A DNA stretch of 64,000 nucleotides from Planctomycetaceae bacterium (GTDB taxonomy: Bacteria > Planctomycetota > Planctomycetia > Pirellulales > Lacipirellulaceae), in NCBI GenBank assembly GCA_002702655.1, contig PABB01000071.1, forward strand, positions 1-64,000, in the 5' to 3' direction. Made by a program: the position numbers and the translations under genes. Numbering within the stretch: the stretch's first letter is position 1; each line of letters begins with the position of its first letter. The notes beneath the pieces were generated by a model that was not told the DNA's origin, ran no database searches, and was given only the letters and a program-made list of their open reading frames with translations. Positions 10,646 to 18,954 of this stretch are shown one piece after another.

Positions 10646-11734
10646 ATGCCGCACTTGCCGAGTCTTGGTCTGCACCGATCCAGCAAGGTCGTCGCCGCGC
10701 TGACTGCGGCGATGATGACGGTGATTGTCGTGCCGGGGATGGTCGAGAACTCGGAAACTGCGGGCGCCTTTCCCTGCAGTATTCCATCCGCTTCAGCCGC
10801 TGGTTTTCCGCTCGGGCAAATGTCGGAACCGCCTTTCGGACGGGGAATCTACCTATCGACGAGTTGCATCACAGCGCAAACGTTCCAGCACGGTTGGCCG
10901 GTCTGTTACCTGCGCCGAAGCGTGATCCCGGCGACGTTCCTGGCCGAAAGCGACTCCCGCCCCGATTGGTGCAACGACTATCCGATCGTGCCGGCGGCTG
11001 GCGTACCCTGGCTGGCGAAGAACGCGTGGATGCCGTGGCAACACAACGATGGGATTGCCTTTTCGCCGGTCGCACTTGTGCTTGACGGATTGATAGGCGT
11101 CTTCGTGGTTGCGGCAGTGACCGCCGCCTGGGAACGACGAGCAAGACGAACGACGCGGCGTGCGCGGATAAGCTTGCAGGACCTACTCGGTGCCTTGACG
11201 CTGGCCGCGATACTGATGGGTTGGTATAGCTACAATCGCTCGCTGGCCACTGCCGAACGGCAAATTACGAATCGCCTTGAGAGGTACGTCTCGCAAAACG
11301 GAGACCAGACCCCACACGTCAGCTTCGATCTGCCGACTTGCTGCGCACCGCTTTGGCTGCAGCGCCTGTGCGGTCCAGGCCTCCTCCCGCGCGCGACCTT
11401 CGGAGTTACTGTCGCTGAAATTGCCTTCCGGAAACAGGCAAAGACAGAGCTGCGCCAGGAGGAGCACAGTGAGAATCCTGGCGACGTTTGCTTTGCGTTG
11501 CTCCGCGATTTACCGCGGCTGCGCACGCTTGGACTGGGAGGAGCTCTTCCCGATCCAATCGGAGACTATGCCGACTCGCTGACGCTGGATGCAGTCAGAA
11601 AGATTGCCAGCCTGAAGTCATTGCGACGCCTTATTGTCGCGGACGCAGCCCAATTGTCAGCTGAAGCGCGGGAGTTGCTCGCGACCGAATTACCGAACTG
11701 CGAAATCCTGTGCGAGTGCGGCGATCCGTACTGA
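10646..11734 (+). CDS. Three-helix membrane protein with planctomycete SLQDLL motif
   Basis: A 362-residue protein of unknown function. Hydrophobic segments lie near residues 15-32 (VVAALTAAMMTVIVVPGM), 150-168 (LDGLIGVFVVAAVTAAW) and 182-202 (RISLQDLLGALTLAAILMGW). The last matches a membrane motif shared by many uncharacterised planctomycete proteins. The C-terminal 100 residues have leucine-rich-repeat-like spacing (LRTLGLGG, LDAVRKIASLKSLRRLIV), suggesting a soluble binding surface. A TTG at 10610 would add 12 residues, but the ATG at 10646 is more natural. It is convergent with the chloride channel gene only 9 bp downstream. Confidence 0.75.
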   Translation: MPHLPSLGLHRSSKVVAALTAAMMTVIVVPGMVENSETAGAFPCSIPSASAAGFPLGQMSEPPFGRGIYLSTSCITAQTFQHGWPVCYLRRSVIPATFLAESDSRPDWCNDYPIVPAAGVPWLAKNAWMPWQHNDGIAFSPVALVLDGLIGVFVVAAVTAAWERRARRTTRRARISLQDLLGALTLAAILMGWYSYNRSLATAERQITNRLERYVSQNGDQTPHVSFDLPTCCAPLWLQRLCGPGLLPRATFGVTVAEIAFRKQAKTELRQEEHSENPGDVCFALLRDLPRLRTLGLGGALPDPIGDYADSLTLDAVRKIASLKSLRRLIVADAAQLSAEARELLATELPNCEILCECGDPY

Positions 11735-11743
11735 CGGCAAACC

Positions 11744-13861
11744 TCAATGCCGCGCCAGCACTTCTTGCCGGTAGCGGTTCATCACGTCGGAGCGCAGCAG
11801 CAGGCCCACCAGCCGGCGGGCTTCGCCCTTGCCGACTTCCACCGGCAGCGTTTCCACGTCGCGGGTGCCGAAGTCGCGCAGCGCTTCGATGAGGTTCTCC
11901 GAGGGCGACACGCTCAGCGGCGAGCGCAGCGCGATGTCCATCGCGTTGACCAAATGCGGCGACACGTCGCTGTCGAGCACGCGGTGCAGGTCGCTGGGGC
12001 GGATGATGCCGATCAGCTTGCCCTCGGGATCCATCACCGGCAGGCTTTCGATGTGCGGGTTGTCGCGGGCGACGCGGATGATGTCGTGCACGTTGGCGCC
12101 CAGCGGCAGCGTGGGGAACTCGCGGATCATCACGTCGCGAACCATCACGTGGTCCAGTCGGTGCAGGTCGTGCCCGCGCCGCAGGTGCTCGCCCCGCAGG
12201 GTGAGTTTCTTGTAGTAAATGCTATCGGGGTCGATCAGCCCCGCGACCAGGCTGGCCAAACCGGCGGTGATCATGATCGGCAGGATGATCATGTAGTTGT
12301 TGGTCATTTCGTACACGATCAGAATCGCGCTGAGCGTGCCGTGCGTCGTGCCGGCGACCACGGCGCCCATGCCGACGATCGCGTACACGCCGGGGTCGAC
12401 CGCGTAGCTGGGGGCGATCAGGTTGATCAGCAACCCGAACACGGCCCCCAATGTGGCGCCAATGTACAGCGACGGGGCAAAGATGCCGCCCGAGCCGCCG
12501 CCGGCCAGCGTCAGGCTCGTCATCAACGGCTTGAGCACCACCAACGGCAGCAGCCACAGCAGCTCATGCCACATTTGCGAGCGAGCCACGACGACTTGCT
12601 TTTTTCTCGCCTCGCCGTTGTCGACGGCGCCCTCTTCCAAATCATCGGGGGCTTCCAGCTGCAGATGCAAGCTGTGATCGATGACTTCGTAGCCCGAGCC
12701 CAGCAGCGGCGGCGGGATGGGGTGAACGCGGTGAATCTCCTCGCCTTCGGCGGCGCCCTCGGCGGGGACGTGGTCGCCGTTGGCCGCCGCGGCGACGCGG
12801 GCCTGCGTCTCGTCGGAGCGGTTGGGCGGCAGCACGTTGGTCAGCGCGCCGATCAGACCGACTGTCACGCCCAGCACCAGGGCTCGCTTCCACCACGACG
12901 GGAACCAACGCAGGCTGACCGCCTCGACCGCGTACAGCAGCTTGGTGAAGCTGACCGCCATGACGCCGGCCACCAGCCCCAGAATGAGGTACGGCGGCAG
13001 GTACGACAGCGCCGTGGGAAAGCTGAAGTCAATGTGCCGGAACGCCGGTTCCGAGCCGTACTCGCCAATTTGCTTTTGGACCACGTCGGCCAGCACGCTG
13101 GCCACCACGACGGGCGTCATGCTTTCGATGGCGAAACTGCCCAGCAGGATCTCGCTGGAGAAGATCACGCCCGCCAGCGGGGCGTTGAACGTGGCGCTGA
13201 TCCCCGCGGCGCCGCCCGCGGCCACCAGCAGCTTGACGTCGCGGGCCGACAGGTGAAACAGTTGCCCGGCCGTGCTGCCCAGGGCCGAGCCGACTTGCAC
13301 GATCGGTCCCTCGCGGCCGACCGAGCCGCCGGTGCCGATGCACAGCGCGCTGGACAGCGACTTGATGACCGCCACTTGGGGCCGAATCCGGCCGTCGTTG
13401 CGGGCCAGGGCGGTGATGACCTCCGGGATGCCGTGGCCAGCCGCCTCAGGGGCGTATTTGTCGCACATCCACGACACGATGACCAAGCCGATCGCGGGAA
13501 TCACCGTGATGGCCGCCCCCGCCAGCCAGGGATTGGCCGCGGCTTGGTCATTGGCGGCATTGATCGTCAGGTCGCGGATCCAATGGATCATCGCGGTGAA
13601 CAGCGCGGCGCCGTAACCGGTGCCCAAACCGATGACTCCCGCCAGAAAGATCGTCAGCCAGCCGGCAGAAATTGCCTTGCGCGGCAACTGAACCCGCAGG
13701 AAGTACACCGCGTCTGACCACCAGGAACTCCCGCCGGAGCGGCTTGGCGGTTTGGCGTCCGTGGGATTGGAGGGCGGAGGGGACAAAGCTCTGCGTGATT
13801 GCAAGAAACGCGGCAAGGCGTCGCCCAGGCCGGGACGACGAAAGGCGGGTAAGCCCTCCAA
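11744..13861 (-). CDS. CLC-family chloride channel/transporter with CBS domains
   Basis: A CLC channel or H+/Cl- antiporter with about ten membrane helices. Conserved CLC motifs are visible: GTGGSVGREGPIVQVGSALG (GxEGP gate motif, with the external Glu), GISATFNAPLAGVIF and GGGSGGIFAPSLYIGA (GxFxP). The C-terminal 150 residues carry two CBS domains (MVRDVMIREFPTLP; MDIALRSPLSVSPSENLIE), which usually bind adenine nucleotides. The open frame extends upstream to an ATG at 13993, but that part is made of palindromic repeat DNA. A TTG at 13861 with gggagg four bases before it is used here; a still later start (13786 or 13708) is possible. The stop is firm. Confidence 0.85.
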   Translation of the reverse strand: MEGLPAFRRPGLGDALPRFLQSRRALSPPPSNPTDAKPPSRSGGSSWWSDAVYFLRVQLPRKAISAGWLTIFLAGVIGLGTGYGAALFTAMIHWIRDLTINAANDQAAANPWLAGAAITVIPAIGLVIVSWMCDKYAPEAAGHGIPEVITALARNDGRIRPQVAVIKSLSSALCIGTGGSVGREGPIVQVGSALGSTAGQLFHLSARDVKLLVAAGGAAGISATFNAPLAGVIFSSEILLGSFAIESMTPVVVASVLADVVQKQIGEYGSEPAFRHIDFSFPTALSYLPPYLILGLVAGVMAVSFTKLLYAVEAVSLRWFPSWWKRALVLGVTVGLIGALTNVLPPNRSDETQARVAAAANGDHVPAEGAAEGEEIHRVHPIPPPLLGSGYEVIDHSLHLQLEAPDDLEEGAVDNGEARKKQVVVARSQMWHELLWLLPLVVLKPLMTSLTLAGGGSGGIFAPSLYIGATLGAVFGLLINLIAPSYAVDPGVYAIVGMGAVVAGTTHGTLSAILIVYEMTNNYMIILPIMITAGLASLVAGLIDPDSIYYKKLTLRGEHLRRGHDLHRLDHVMVRDVMIREFPTLPLGANVHDIIRVARDNPHIESLPVMDPEGKLIGIIRPSDLHRVLDSDVSPHLVNAMDIALRSPLSVSPSENLIEALRDFGTRDVETLPVEVGKGEARRLVGLLLRSDVMNRYRQEVLARH

Positions 13862-13864
13862 TCT
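13764..13864. repeat. Inverted repeat around the chloride channel start
   Basis: ggattggagggc at 13764-13775 faces gccctccaatct at 13853-13864 (11 matching bases, about 77-bp loop). It falls in the unconserved N-terminal part of the chloride-channel reading frame, which is why the start of that gene is doubtful. Confidence 0.5.
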
Positions 13865-13917
13865 ACCTCCCAGAGCGGACCTTGGCCAGCCGAGGTCAGA
13901 CGGCGGTCGCCGCCGCC

Positions 13918-13995
13918 GGGGTGGCTGGGGACGACCGCAGGGAGCCCCCAGTGTCGATCCCTGGGGGCTCCGCTGCGCTCCGTCCCCAGCCACCC
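13918..13995. repeat. Palindromic element family A, full copy
   Basis: The left arm starts gggtggctggggacgacc and ends gagcccccag. The right arm begins ctgggggctccg and ends cgtccccagccaccc. It lies between the divergent chloride channel and serC genes. Full copies recur at 17635-17709 and 36838-36930, and a half copy at 2889-2926. Confidence 0.8.
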
Positions 13996-14154
13996 AATAC
14001 GATTGGCGTGCGGCTCGCCGCGGCTATGCTCGGCCCATCGCCAACCCGCCCGGCACCCACTAGAATGGTTCCCTTGCCAGCCGGCGGGAGCCTGCCACGG
14101 CCGTCGTCGCGACCATTTCCCGCCCCAGACCATGCCACCAGGAGAGCGGCAACC

Positions 14155-15255
14155 ATGACCCAGCGGGTCTACAATTTTTCGGCCGGACCGGCCGTGATGC
14201 CGGTGAAGGTGCTCGAGCAAATCCAGCGCGACATGCTCGCCCTGCCGGGCGTCGGCGCGTCGGTCATGGAGATCAGCCACCGCAGCGGCGCCTTTATCGC
14301 GATCATCGAAGCCGCGGAAAAGAACATCCGCGAGCTGCTGTCAATCGGCGACGACCACGCCGTGCTATTTCTGCAGGGCGGCAGCCGACTGCAGTTTTCG
14401 ATGATCCCCATGAATCTGCTGGGCGCCGGGCAGGTGGCCGATTACATCGTCACCGGCTCGTGGGGCAAAAACGCGCTGGCCGAAGCCAAGAAAGTCGGCG
14501 AAACCAACGTCGCCTGGGACGGCAAAGAGACCAACTACGACCGGCTGCCCGACGCCGCGGAACTGAATTTGCAGCCGCAAGCCGCGTACTGCCACTACAC
14601 GTCCAACGAGACGATCCAGGGCGTGCAATTCGCGACCGAACCCGAAGTGGGCGATGTGCCGCTGGTGTGCGACGCGTCGAGCGACATCTTCAGCCGCCCG
14701 CTGAACATCGCGAAATACGGCTTGCTGTACGCTTGCGCCCAGAAGAACGCCGGACCGGCCGGCGTGACGGTCGTGGTGATTCGCAAGGAACTGCTCAAGC
14801 GCAGCGACCCCAACATGGCCGGGTATCTCAACTTCGACGTTCACGCACAGAACGAGTCGATGTGGAACACCCCGCCCACATTTGCGATTTATGTCTTGCG
14901 GCTGATCACCCAATGGCTGCTTGACGATTGCGGCGGGCTGGCCGGGATCGAGGCGGCCAACCGCGAGAAGGCCGCTCTGTTGTACGACGTGCTGGACGAC
15001 AGTCCCGAGTTCTATCAGGGCCATGCCCAGCCGGAAGTCCGCTCGCAGATGAACGTCACCTTCCGCCTGCCCAGCGACGAGTTGACCGCCCAGTTCGTCA
15101 GCGAGGCCAAGGCCCAGGGGCTCACCGACCTAAAAGGCCACCGCAGCGTCGGCGGCATCCGCGCCTCGATCTACAACGCCATGCCCATCGCCGGCGTCGA
15201 GAAGCTGCGCGACTTCATGCTGAAGTTCCGCGACGCCCACAAAGACGCCAAGTAG
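14155..15255 (+). CDS. serC: Phosphoserine aminotransferase
   Basis: A 366-residue class V, PLP-dependent transaminase converting 3-phosphohydroxypyruvate and glutamate to phosphoserine and 2-oxoglutarate (and the matching step of B6 synthesis where present). The start MTQRVYNFSAGPAVMPVKVL is diagnostic. SHRSGAF, GGSRLQFSMIP, TGSWGKNA and the PLP lysine in CAQKNAGPAG (Lys197) are all present, and the length matches the family. The ATG at 14155 has aggagag about nine bases upstream; the open frame upstream to 13672 is repeat-derived. It is followed by serA after 84 bp, so steps one and two of serine synthesis are co-directional and probably co-transcribed. Confidence 0.96.
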   Translation: MTQRVYNFSAGPAVMPVKVLEQIQRDMLALPGVGASVMEISHRSGAFIAIIEAAEKNIRELLSIGDDHAVLFLQGGSRLQFSMIPMNLLGAGQVADYIVTGSWGKNALAEAKKVGETNVAWDGKETNYDRLPDAAELNLQPQAAYCHYTSNETIQGVQFATEPEVGDVPLVCDASSDIFSRPLNIAKYGLLYACAQKNAGPAGVTVVVIRKELLKRSDPNMAGYLNFDVHAQNESMWNTPPTFAIYVLRLITQWLLDDCGGLAGIEAANREKAALLYDVLDDSPEFYQGHAQPEVRSQMNVTFRLPSDELTAQFVSEAKAQGLTDLKGHRSVGGIRASIYNAMPIAGVEKLRDFMLKFRDAHKDAK

Positions 15256-15339
15256 CCGCGTCGCGCTGGACCAGGCGCCAATCACCGACGCCTCGCCAAT
15301 CCCTGCCCACTGCCTCCTGACAACTGCCCGCTGCTCCCC

Positions 15340-16971
15340 ATGCCCAACGTCATTGTACTGGACAACCTGTCGCCCGAGGGACTCGCGCTGTTGGACGCGG
15401 CCGAGGGCGTGGACTACGAAGTGCGCACCGGGCTGAAGGGCGACGACCTGCGCGAAGCGCTCGCCCAGTTCGACGGCGCCATCTGCCGGAGCGGGGTGAA
15501 GATCACCCCCGAGTCGCTCGAGGGCAACCGACGGCTCAAGGCGATCGTTCGCGCGGGCGTCGGCACGGACAATATCGATAAAGAGGCCGCCACCCGCGCC
15601 GGCGTGGTGGTCATGAACACGCCCGCGGGCAACACGACCAGCACGGCCGAGCACGCGTTTGCCCTGCTGCTGGCATTGTCGCGCAACGTGGCCCCCGCGT
15701 ACCAGGCGCTAATCGAAGGCCGCTGGGACCGCAAGAACTACATGGGCACGCAGGTCGCCGGCAAAACGCTGGGCGTCGTCGGCCTGGGCCGCATCGGCTT
15801 GGCCGTTGCGCAGCGAGCGCTCGCTTTTGAGATGAAAGTCGTCGGCTACGACCCGTTCATGTCGAAAGACCGCGCTCGCGACCTGGGGATCGAGTTGGTC
15901 GACGCGGTGGACGACATGCTGCCGCAGATCGACTACCTGACGGTCCACACGCCGCTGACCGACGAGACGCGCAACCTGATCGACATGCCGCAGTTGGAGC
16001 GGATCAAGCCGGGCGCCCGGCTGGTCAATGCGGCCCGCGGCGGCATCTACAACGAGGCCGCGCTGGTCGAAGGACTCAAGAGCGGCAAGCTCGCCGGCGT
16101 GGCGCTCGACGTGTATCCGGCCGAACCCTGCACCGACAGCCCGCTGTTCGGCATGCCGGGGGTGGTCTGCACGCCGCACCTGGGCGCCAGCACCGAAGAA
16201 GCCCAAACGCAGGTCGCCGTCGAGGCGGTCGAACTGCTGCTGGGCTACTTGCAGCACGGCCAAATCTGCAACGCCGTGAACGTCTCGCCGTTGGATCCCA
16301 AGACGCTCGCCTCGCTGGACGGCTACCTGGACGTGGCGTACCGGCTGGGATGCCTCGTCGCGGGCCTCCAGGCGAGGGGGCTGAAATCGATCAAGCTGCA
16401 CTACCGCGGCGAAATCGCCGGCCGCGACACCAAGGTGCTCACCGCCGCATTCTCCACCGGCCTGCTCGAAGGAGCGCTCGATCAGGAAATCAATCTGGTC
16501 AACGCGTCGGTCCTGCTGGAAGAGCGCGGCATCGACCTGTCAACCGAAAGCCGCACCGACATGGGCGCGTTCCGCTCCTCGATGTCGGTCGACGTCGACC
16601 TGGACGACGGCAAGAGCCACTCCGCCACCGGATCGGTCTTCGGCCAGTCGATGCCGCGGCTCGTGGCGATCGACGGCTATCGGCTCGAAGCGTTTCTCGA
16701 CGGCTGCCTGCTGGTCTTCTCGCACCAGGACGTGCCGGGGATTATCGGCTCGGTCGGCACGGTGTTCGGCCAGCACGGCGTGAACATCGCGCAGATGGCC
16801 GTCGGCCGCGCCGGCGACAAGCCGGGCGGCGACGCCGTGGGCGTGCTGAACCTGGACGCCGAACCGTCGGACGAAGCGCTCGCCGCCGTGCGGGCCCTGC
16901 CGCACATCACGGGCGCCACGGTGATTCAGCTTCCCGAGCCGGGTCGTCGGCCGGCCTGGATGGGCGTCTGA
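15340..16971 (+). CDS. serA: D-3-phosphoglycerate dehydrogenase
   Basis: A 543-residue long-form SerA that oxidises 3-phosphoglycerate to 3-phosphohydroxypyruvate with NAD. The Rossmann motif GLGRIGLAVAQRAL lies near residue 150, NAARGGIYNE carries the catalytic Arg, and VCTPHLGASTEEAQ carries the active-site His. After about residue 320 comes the intervening ASB domain (RGIDLSTESRTDMGAFRSS) and then a C-terminal ACT domain (LVFSHQDVPGIIGSVGTVFG), which mediates serine feedback in many homologues. It pairs with serC upstream; no serB is seen in the window. Confidence 0.96.
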   Translation: MPNVIVLDNLSPEGLALLDAAEGVDYEVRTGLKGDDLREALAQFDGAICRSGVKITPESLEGNRRLKAIVRAGVGTDNIDKEAATRAGVVVMNTPAGNTTSTAEHAFALLLALSRNVAPAYQALIEGRWDRKNYMGTQVAGKTLGVVGLGRIGLAVAQRALAFEMKVVGYDPFMSKDRARDLGIELVDAVDDMLPQIDYLTVHTPLTDETRNLIDMPQLERIKPGARLVNAARGGIYNEAALVEGLKSGKLAGVALDVYPAEPCTDSPLFGMPGVVCTPHLGASTEEAQTQVAVEAVELLLGYLQHGQICNAVNVSPLDPKTLASLDGYLDVAYRLGCLVAGLQARGLKSIKLHYRGEIAGRDTKVLTAAFSTGLLEGALDQEINLVNASVLLEERGIDLSTESRTDMGAFRSSMSVDVDLDDGKSHSATGSVFGQSMPRLVAIDGYRLEAFLDGCLLVFSHQDVPGIIGSVGTVFGQHGVNIAQMAVGRAGDKPGGDAVGVLNLDAEPSDEALAAVRALPHITGATVIQLPEPGRRPAWMGV

Positions 16972-17356
16972 GCGAGCGCGTGTGCCACTGCTGGCTCGCC
17001 CAGCAGTGGGCGCCGCGTACCCGCTTCACACTGCTGGACGAGCCCGCAGTGGCGCCTAGCAGCTCCGCGAGCCGCTTGGCAATTGCCTGAAAACGGGGCG
17101 CCGGGGCGATTTCCCCCTTTCCCGACGCTGCATTTCGCATTGTCAAATTTGCAAAGCAGCGTCTGACCGCCGTAAAGGCGGCAAAGGCCGTATGGGCCGA
17201 AGTCGGGCGACTATTTTTCCTAATCAGCGCGTCGCGGCGGCGACGCCGGGTGCGCGCCCTTGGCCGATAATTCCACAGGCCGAGGCGGCGCCCGCTCGCG
17301 CAACCGGCTCTCCTGAAGCAATCCCGCCCGCATATCCCTCCTGGTCGGTCATTCCC
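16972..17356. other. Intergenic stretch with family B repeat and small hairpins
   Basis: There is no convincing gene. After the family B repeat (16981-17055), three small hairpins follow each other near 17168-17222: gccgtaaaggcggc, ggccgtatgggcc and agtcgggcgact. The last is followed by atttttcc, which is weakly terminator-like for a plus-strand transcript. An unrecognised small RNA cannot be excluded. Confidence 0.4.
16981..17055. repeat. Palindromic element family B, copy 1
   Basis: gtgccactgctggctcgcccagcagtgg is followed by cactgctggacgagcccgcagtggc. The two halves are near inverted repeats, and each half is itself a hairpin (ctgctgg/ccagcag). Copies recur at 34836-34909 and, diverged, at 36339-36455. 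Confidence 0.75.
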
Positions 17357-17581
17357 ATGGAAGCCCTCGCACCCGCTTGTGCGCTCGTGGACCACGTCCA
17401 CGGCCTGTTGTCTCAAAGCCCCCACATCGCACCCCGCGATTTGCAGGTCATCGCCGACGAAGGCGCGGTCCGCCTGCACGGCACAGTGGGCAGTTTCTTT
17501 CAGAAGCAGATGGCTCAAGAGCTGCTCCGCCGCGTTGACGGCGTCGAGCGGATCGAAAATCTGCTGCAAGTGAACTGGTAA
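17357..17581 (+). CDS. Small BON-domain protein
   Basis: A 74-residue protein, essentially one BON domain: DHVHGLLSQSP, then LQVIADEGAVRLHGTVGSFF, then KQMAQELLRRVDGVERIENL with a final LQVNW. BON domains bind lipid or membranes and occur in OsmY-like stress proteins. No signal peptide is visible from the chosen ATG at 17357. A longer frame from 17192 exists, but its extra residues look non-coding. It stands alone between two palindromic elements. Confidence 0.75.
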   Translation: MEALAPACALVDHVHGLLSQSPHIAPRDLQVIADEGAVRLHGTVGSFFQKQMAQELLRRVDGVERIENLLQVNW

Positions 17582-17634
17582 CGACGCGGTCGTCGCACCA
17601 GTTCAAACGCAAACGCCATCGTTGCCGTTCGGCG

Positions 17635-17709
17635 GGGTGGCTGGGGACGACCGCCGGGAGCCCCCAGTGAACTCCTGGGGGCTCCGCTTCGCTCCGTCCC
17701 CAGCCACCC
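17635..17709. repeat. Palindromic element family A, full copy
   Basis: gggtggctggggacgaccgc...gagcccccag faces ctgggggctccg...cgtccccagccaccc. The two arms are nearly identical to those of the copy at 13918-13995; only the short central loop differs (tgaactc here). Confidence 0.8.
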
Positions 17710-17831
17710 GTCCGAACAGACGAGCCGGTCTCGCTAACCATCGCTTTTGCGGTCGGGAACGAGTCGCGGTACACTCGGCCAACGGCGCCACCGCGGCGCC
17801 TGCTCCCTTCTTCTCGCCGAGAACCGCATCC

Positions 17832-18785
17832 ATGATTCCGCATTCAGCCACTTGGCTGTCGACGACTCTCGTCTTCGCCGTCATTATCATTCTCACGCCG
17901 CTCGCAGCGGTTGCGGACGATTCGCTGAGTGAATTGGGCCCCGCCGGACCGGTCGAGAAAGTCGCCGACGGGTTCGGCTTCGTCGAAGGCCCCGCCGACG
18001 ACGGCCAGGGCAACCTGTACTTCACCGATATTCCCAACACCCGGATCCACCGGCTGGCTGCGGACGGGACGGTGACCGTCTTCACAGACGAATCGCGGCA
18101 CGCCAACGGACTGATGGTCACTCCCAGCGGTCGACTGCGGGCGTGCGAAATGGACGGCGCGCTGGTTGATTGGAACATCGACACCGCCGAGCGGCACGTG
18201 CTGGCCGACAGCTACGACGGCGCCCGCTTCAACGCCTGCAACGATCTGGTGATCGATTCGCACCGCGGCACGTACCTGACGGACCCGCACTACAACGCCC
18301 CTCGGCCGCTACCGCAGACGGTGCGCGGCGTGTACTACGTGGCGGCCGATGGCGCCGTGACGCGGGTGGTCGAAGACCTGCCGGCCCCCAACGGCATCCT
18401 GCTGTCGCTGGACGAGAAGACGCTGTATGTCGCCCCCACCGAATCGGCGGTCGTGCGGGCCTACCCGATCGAGTCGCCGGGCAAACTCGGCCCGGGTCGC
18501 GACCACTGCCAGCTGCGCACGCGCACGCGGCGCGAGATCGCCGGCTGCGACGGCTGCACGCTCGATGTGCGCGGCAACTTGTACATCACCACCGAGCTGG
18601 GCATTCAAATCGTCAGCGCCGCAGGCGAGTGGCTCGGCCTGATCGAACTGCCCGAGCAGCCCGCCAACTGCACCTTCGGCGGCCCCGAGGGAAAAACGCT
18701 GTATGCGACGGCTCGCACCAGCCTGTACGCCGTGCCAATGCATGTCGCCGGCCATCGCTACGGCGGCAAACCGGCGGCGAATTAG
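17832..18785 (+). CDS. Secreted SMP-30/gluconolactonase-family protein
   Basis: A 317-residue six-bladed propeller of the SMP-30/gluconolactonase/LRE family. Residues 1-28 form a signal peptide (cleavage near AVADD). FVEGPADDGQGNLYFTDIPN carries the family's metal-binding Glu, and PAPNGILLSLDEKTLYVAPT carries the conserved Asn near the active site. Members hydrolyse sugar lactones using a divalent metal; here the enzyme is probably periplasmic. The frame can be extended to 17622, but that part is the palindromic repeat. The real ATG at 17832 sits just before the signal peptide. No sugar pathway genes are adjacent. Confidence 0.88.
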   Translation: MIPHSATWLSTTLVFAVIIILTPLAAVADDSLSELGPAGPVEKVADGFGFVEGPADDGQGNLYFTDIPNTRIHRLAADGTVTVFTDESRHANGLMVTPSGRLRACEMDGALVDWNIDTAERHVLADSYDGARFNACNDLVIDSHRGTYLTDPHYNAPRPLPQTVRGVYYVAADGAVTRVVEDLPAPNGILLSLDEKTLYVAPTESAVVRAYPIESPGKLGPGRDHCQLRTRTRREIAGCDGCTLDVRGNLYITTELGIQIVSAAGEWLGLIELPEQPANCTFGGPEGKTLYATARTSLYAVPMHVAGHRYGGKPAAN

Positions 18786-18790
18786 CGCTC

Positions 18791-18816
18791 CCGTAGGTCA
18801 GGCTTTCCAGCCTGAC
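18791..18816. repeat. Small hairpin repeat family D, copy 1
   Basis: ccgtaggtcaggctttccagcctgac contains an 8-bp stem (gtcaggct/agcctgac). The reverse complement of nearly the same string occurs at 62111-62136. Here it sits just after the lactonase stop. Confidence 0.65.
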
Positions 18817-18851
18817 ACAGCGTCGCGTCGCGGCTGTCTAATAGAGCGACG

Positions 18852-18926
18852 TGCCACGGCTCTGTGAGCCGTGCGAATCACGCGCGAGCGGTTCTTGCAG
18901 TTCGCACGGCTCACAGAGCCGTGGCA
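18852..18926. repeat. Perfect 26-bp inverted repeat, family C, copy 1
   Basis: Arm 18852-18877 (tgccacggctctgtgagccg and six more bases) is the exact reverse complement of arm 18901-18926. The spacer is 23 bp. A second copy with small changes is at 45639-45711. It lies between the convergent lactonase and BNR genes. Confidence 0.85.
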
Positions 18927-18954
18927 GGCGCAACCCGATCAAGCGGCGGAGCGT

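Noticed and set aside
11747-13717. 656-codon frame antisense to the chloride channel
   Set aside because: Gln/His/Arg/Ala-rich translation with no motif, covering a certain CLC gene on the other strand.
17192-17356. Upstream extension of the BON-domain gene
   Set aside because: The extra residues cover small hairpins and lack similarity to BON proteins.
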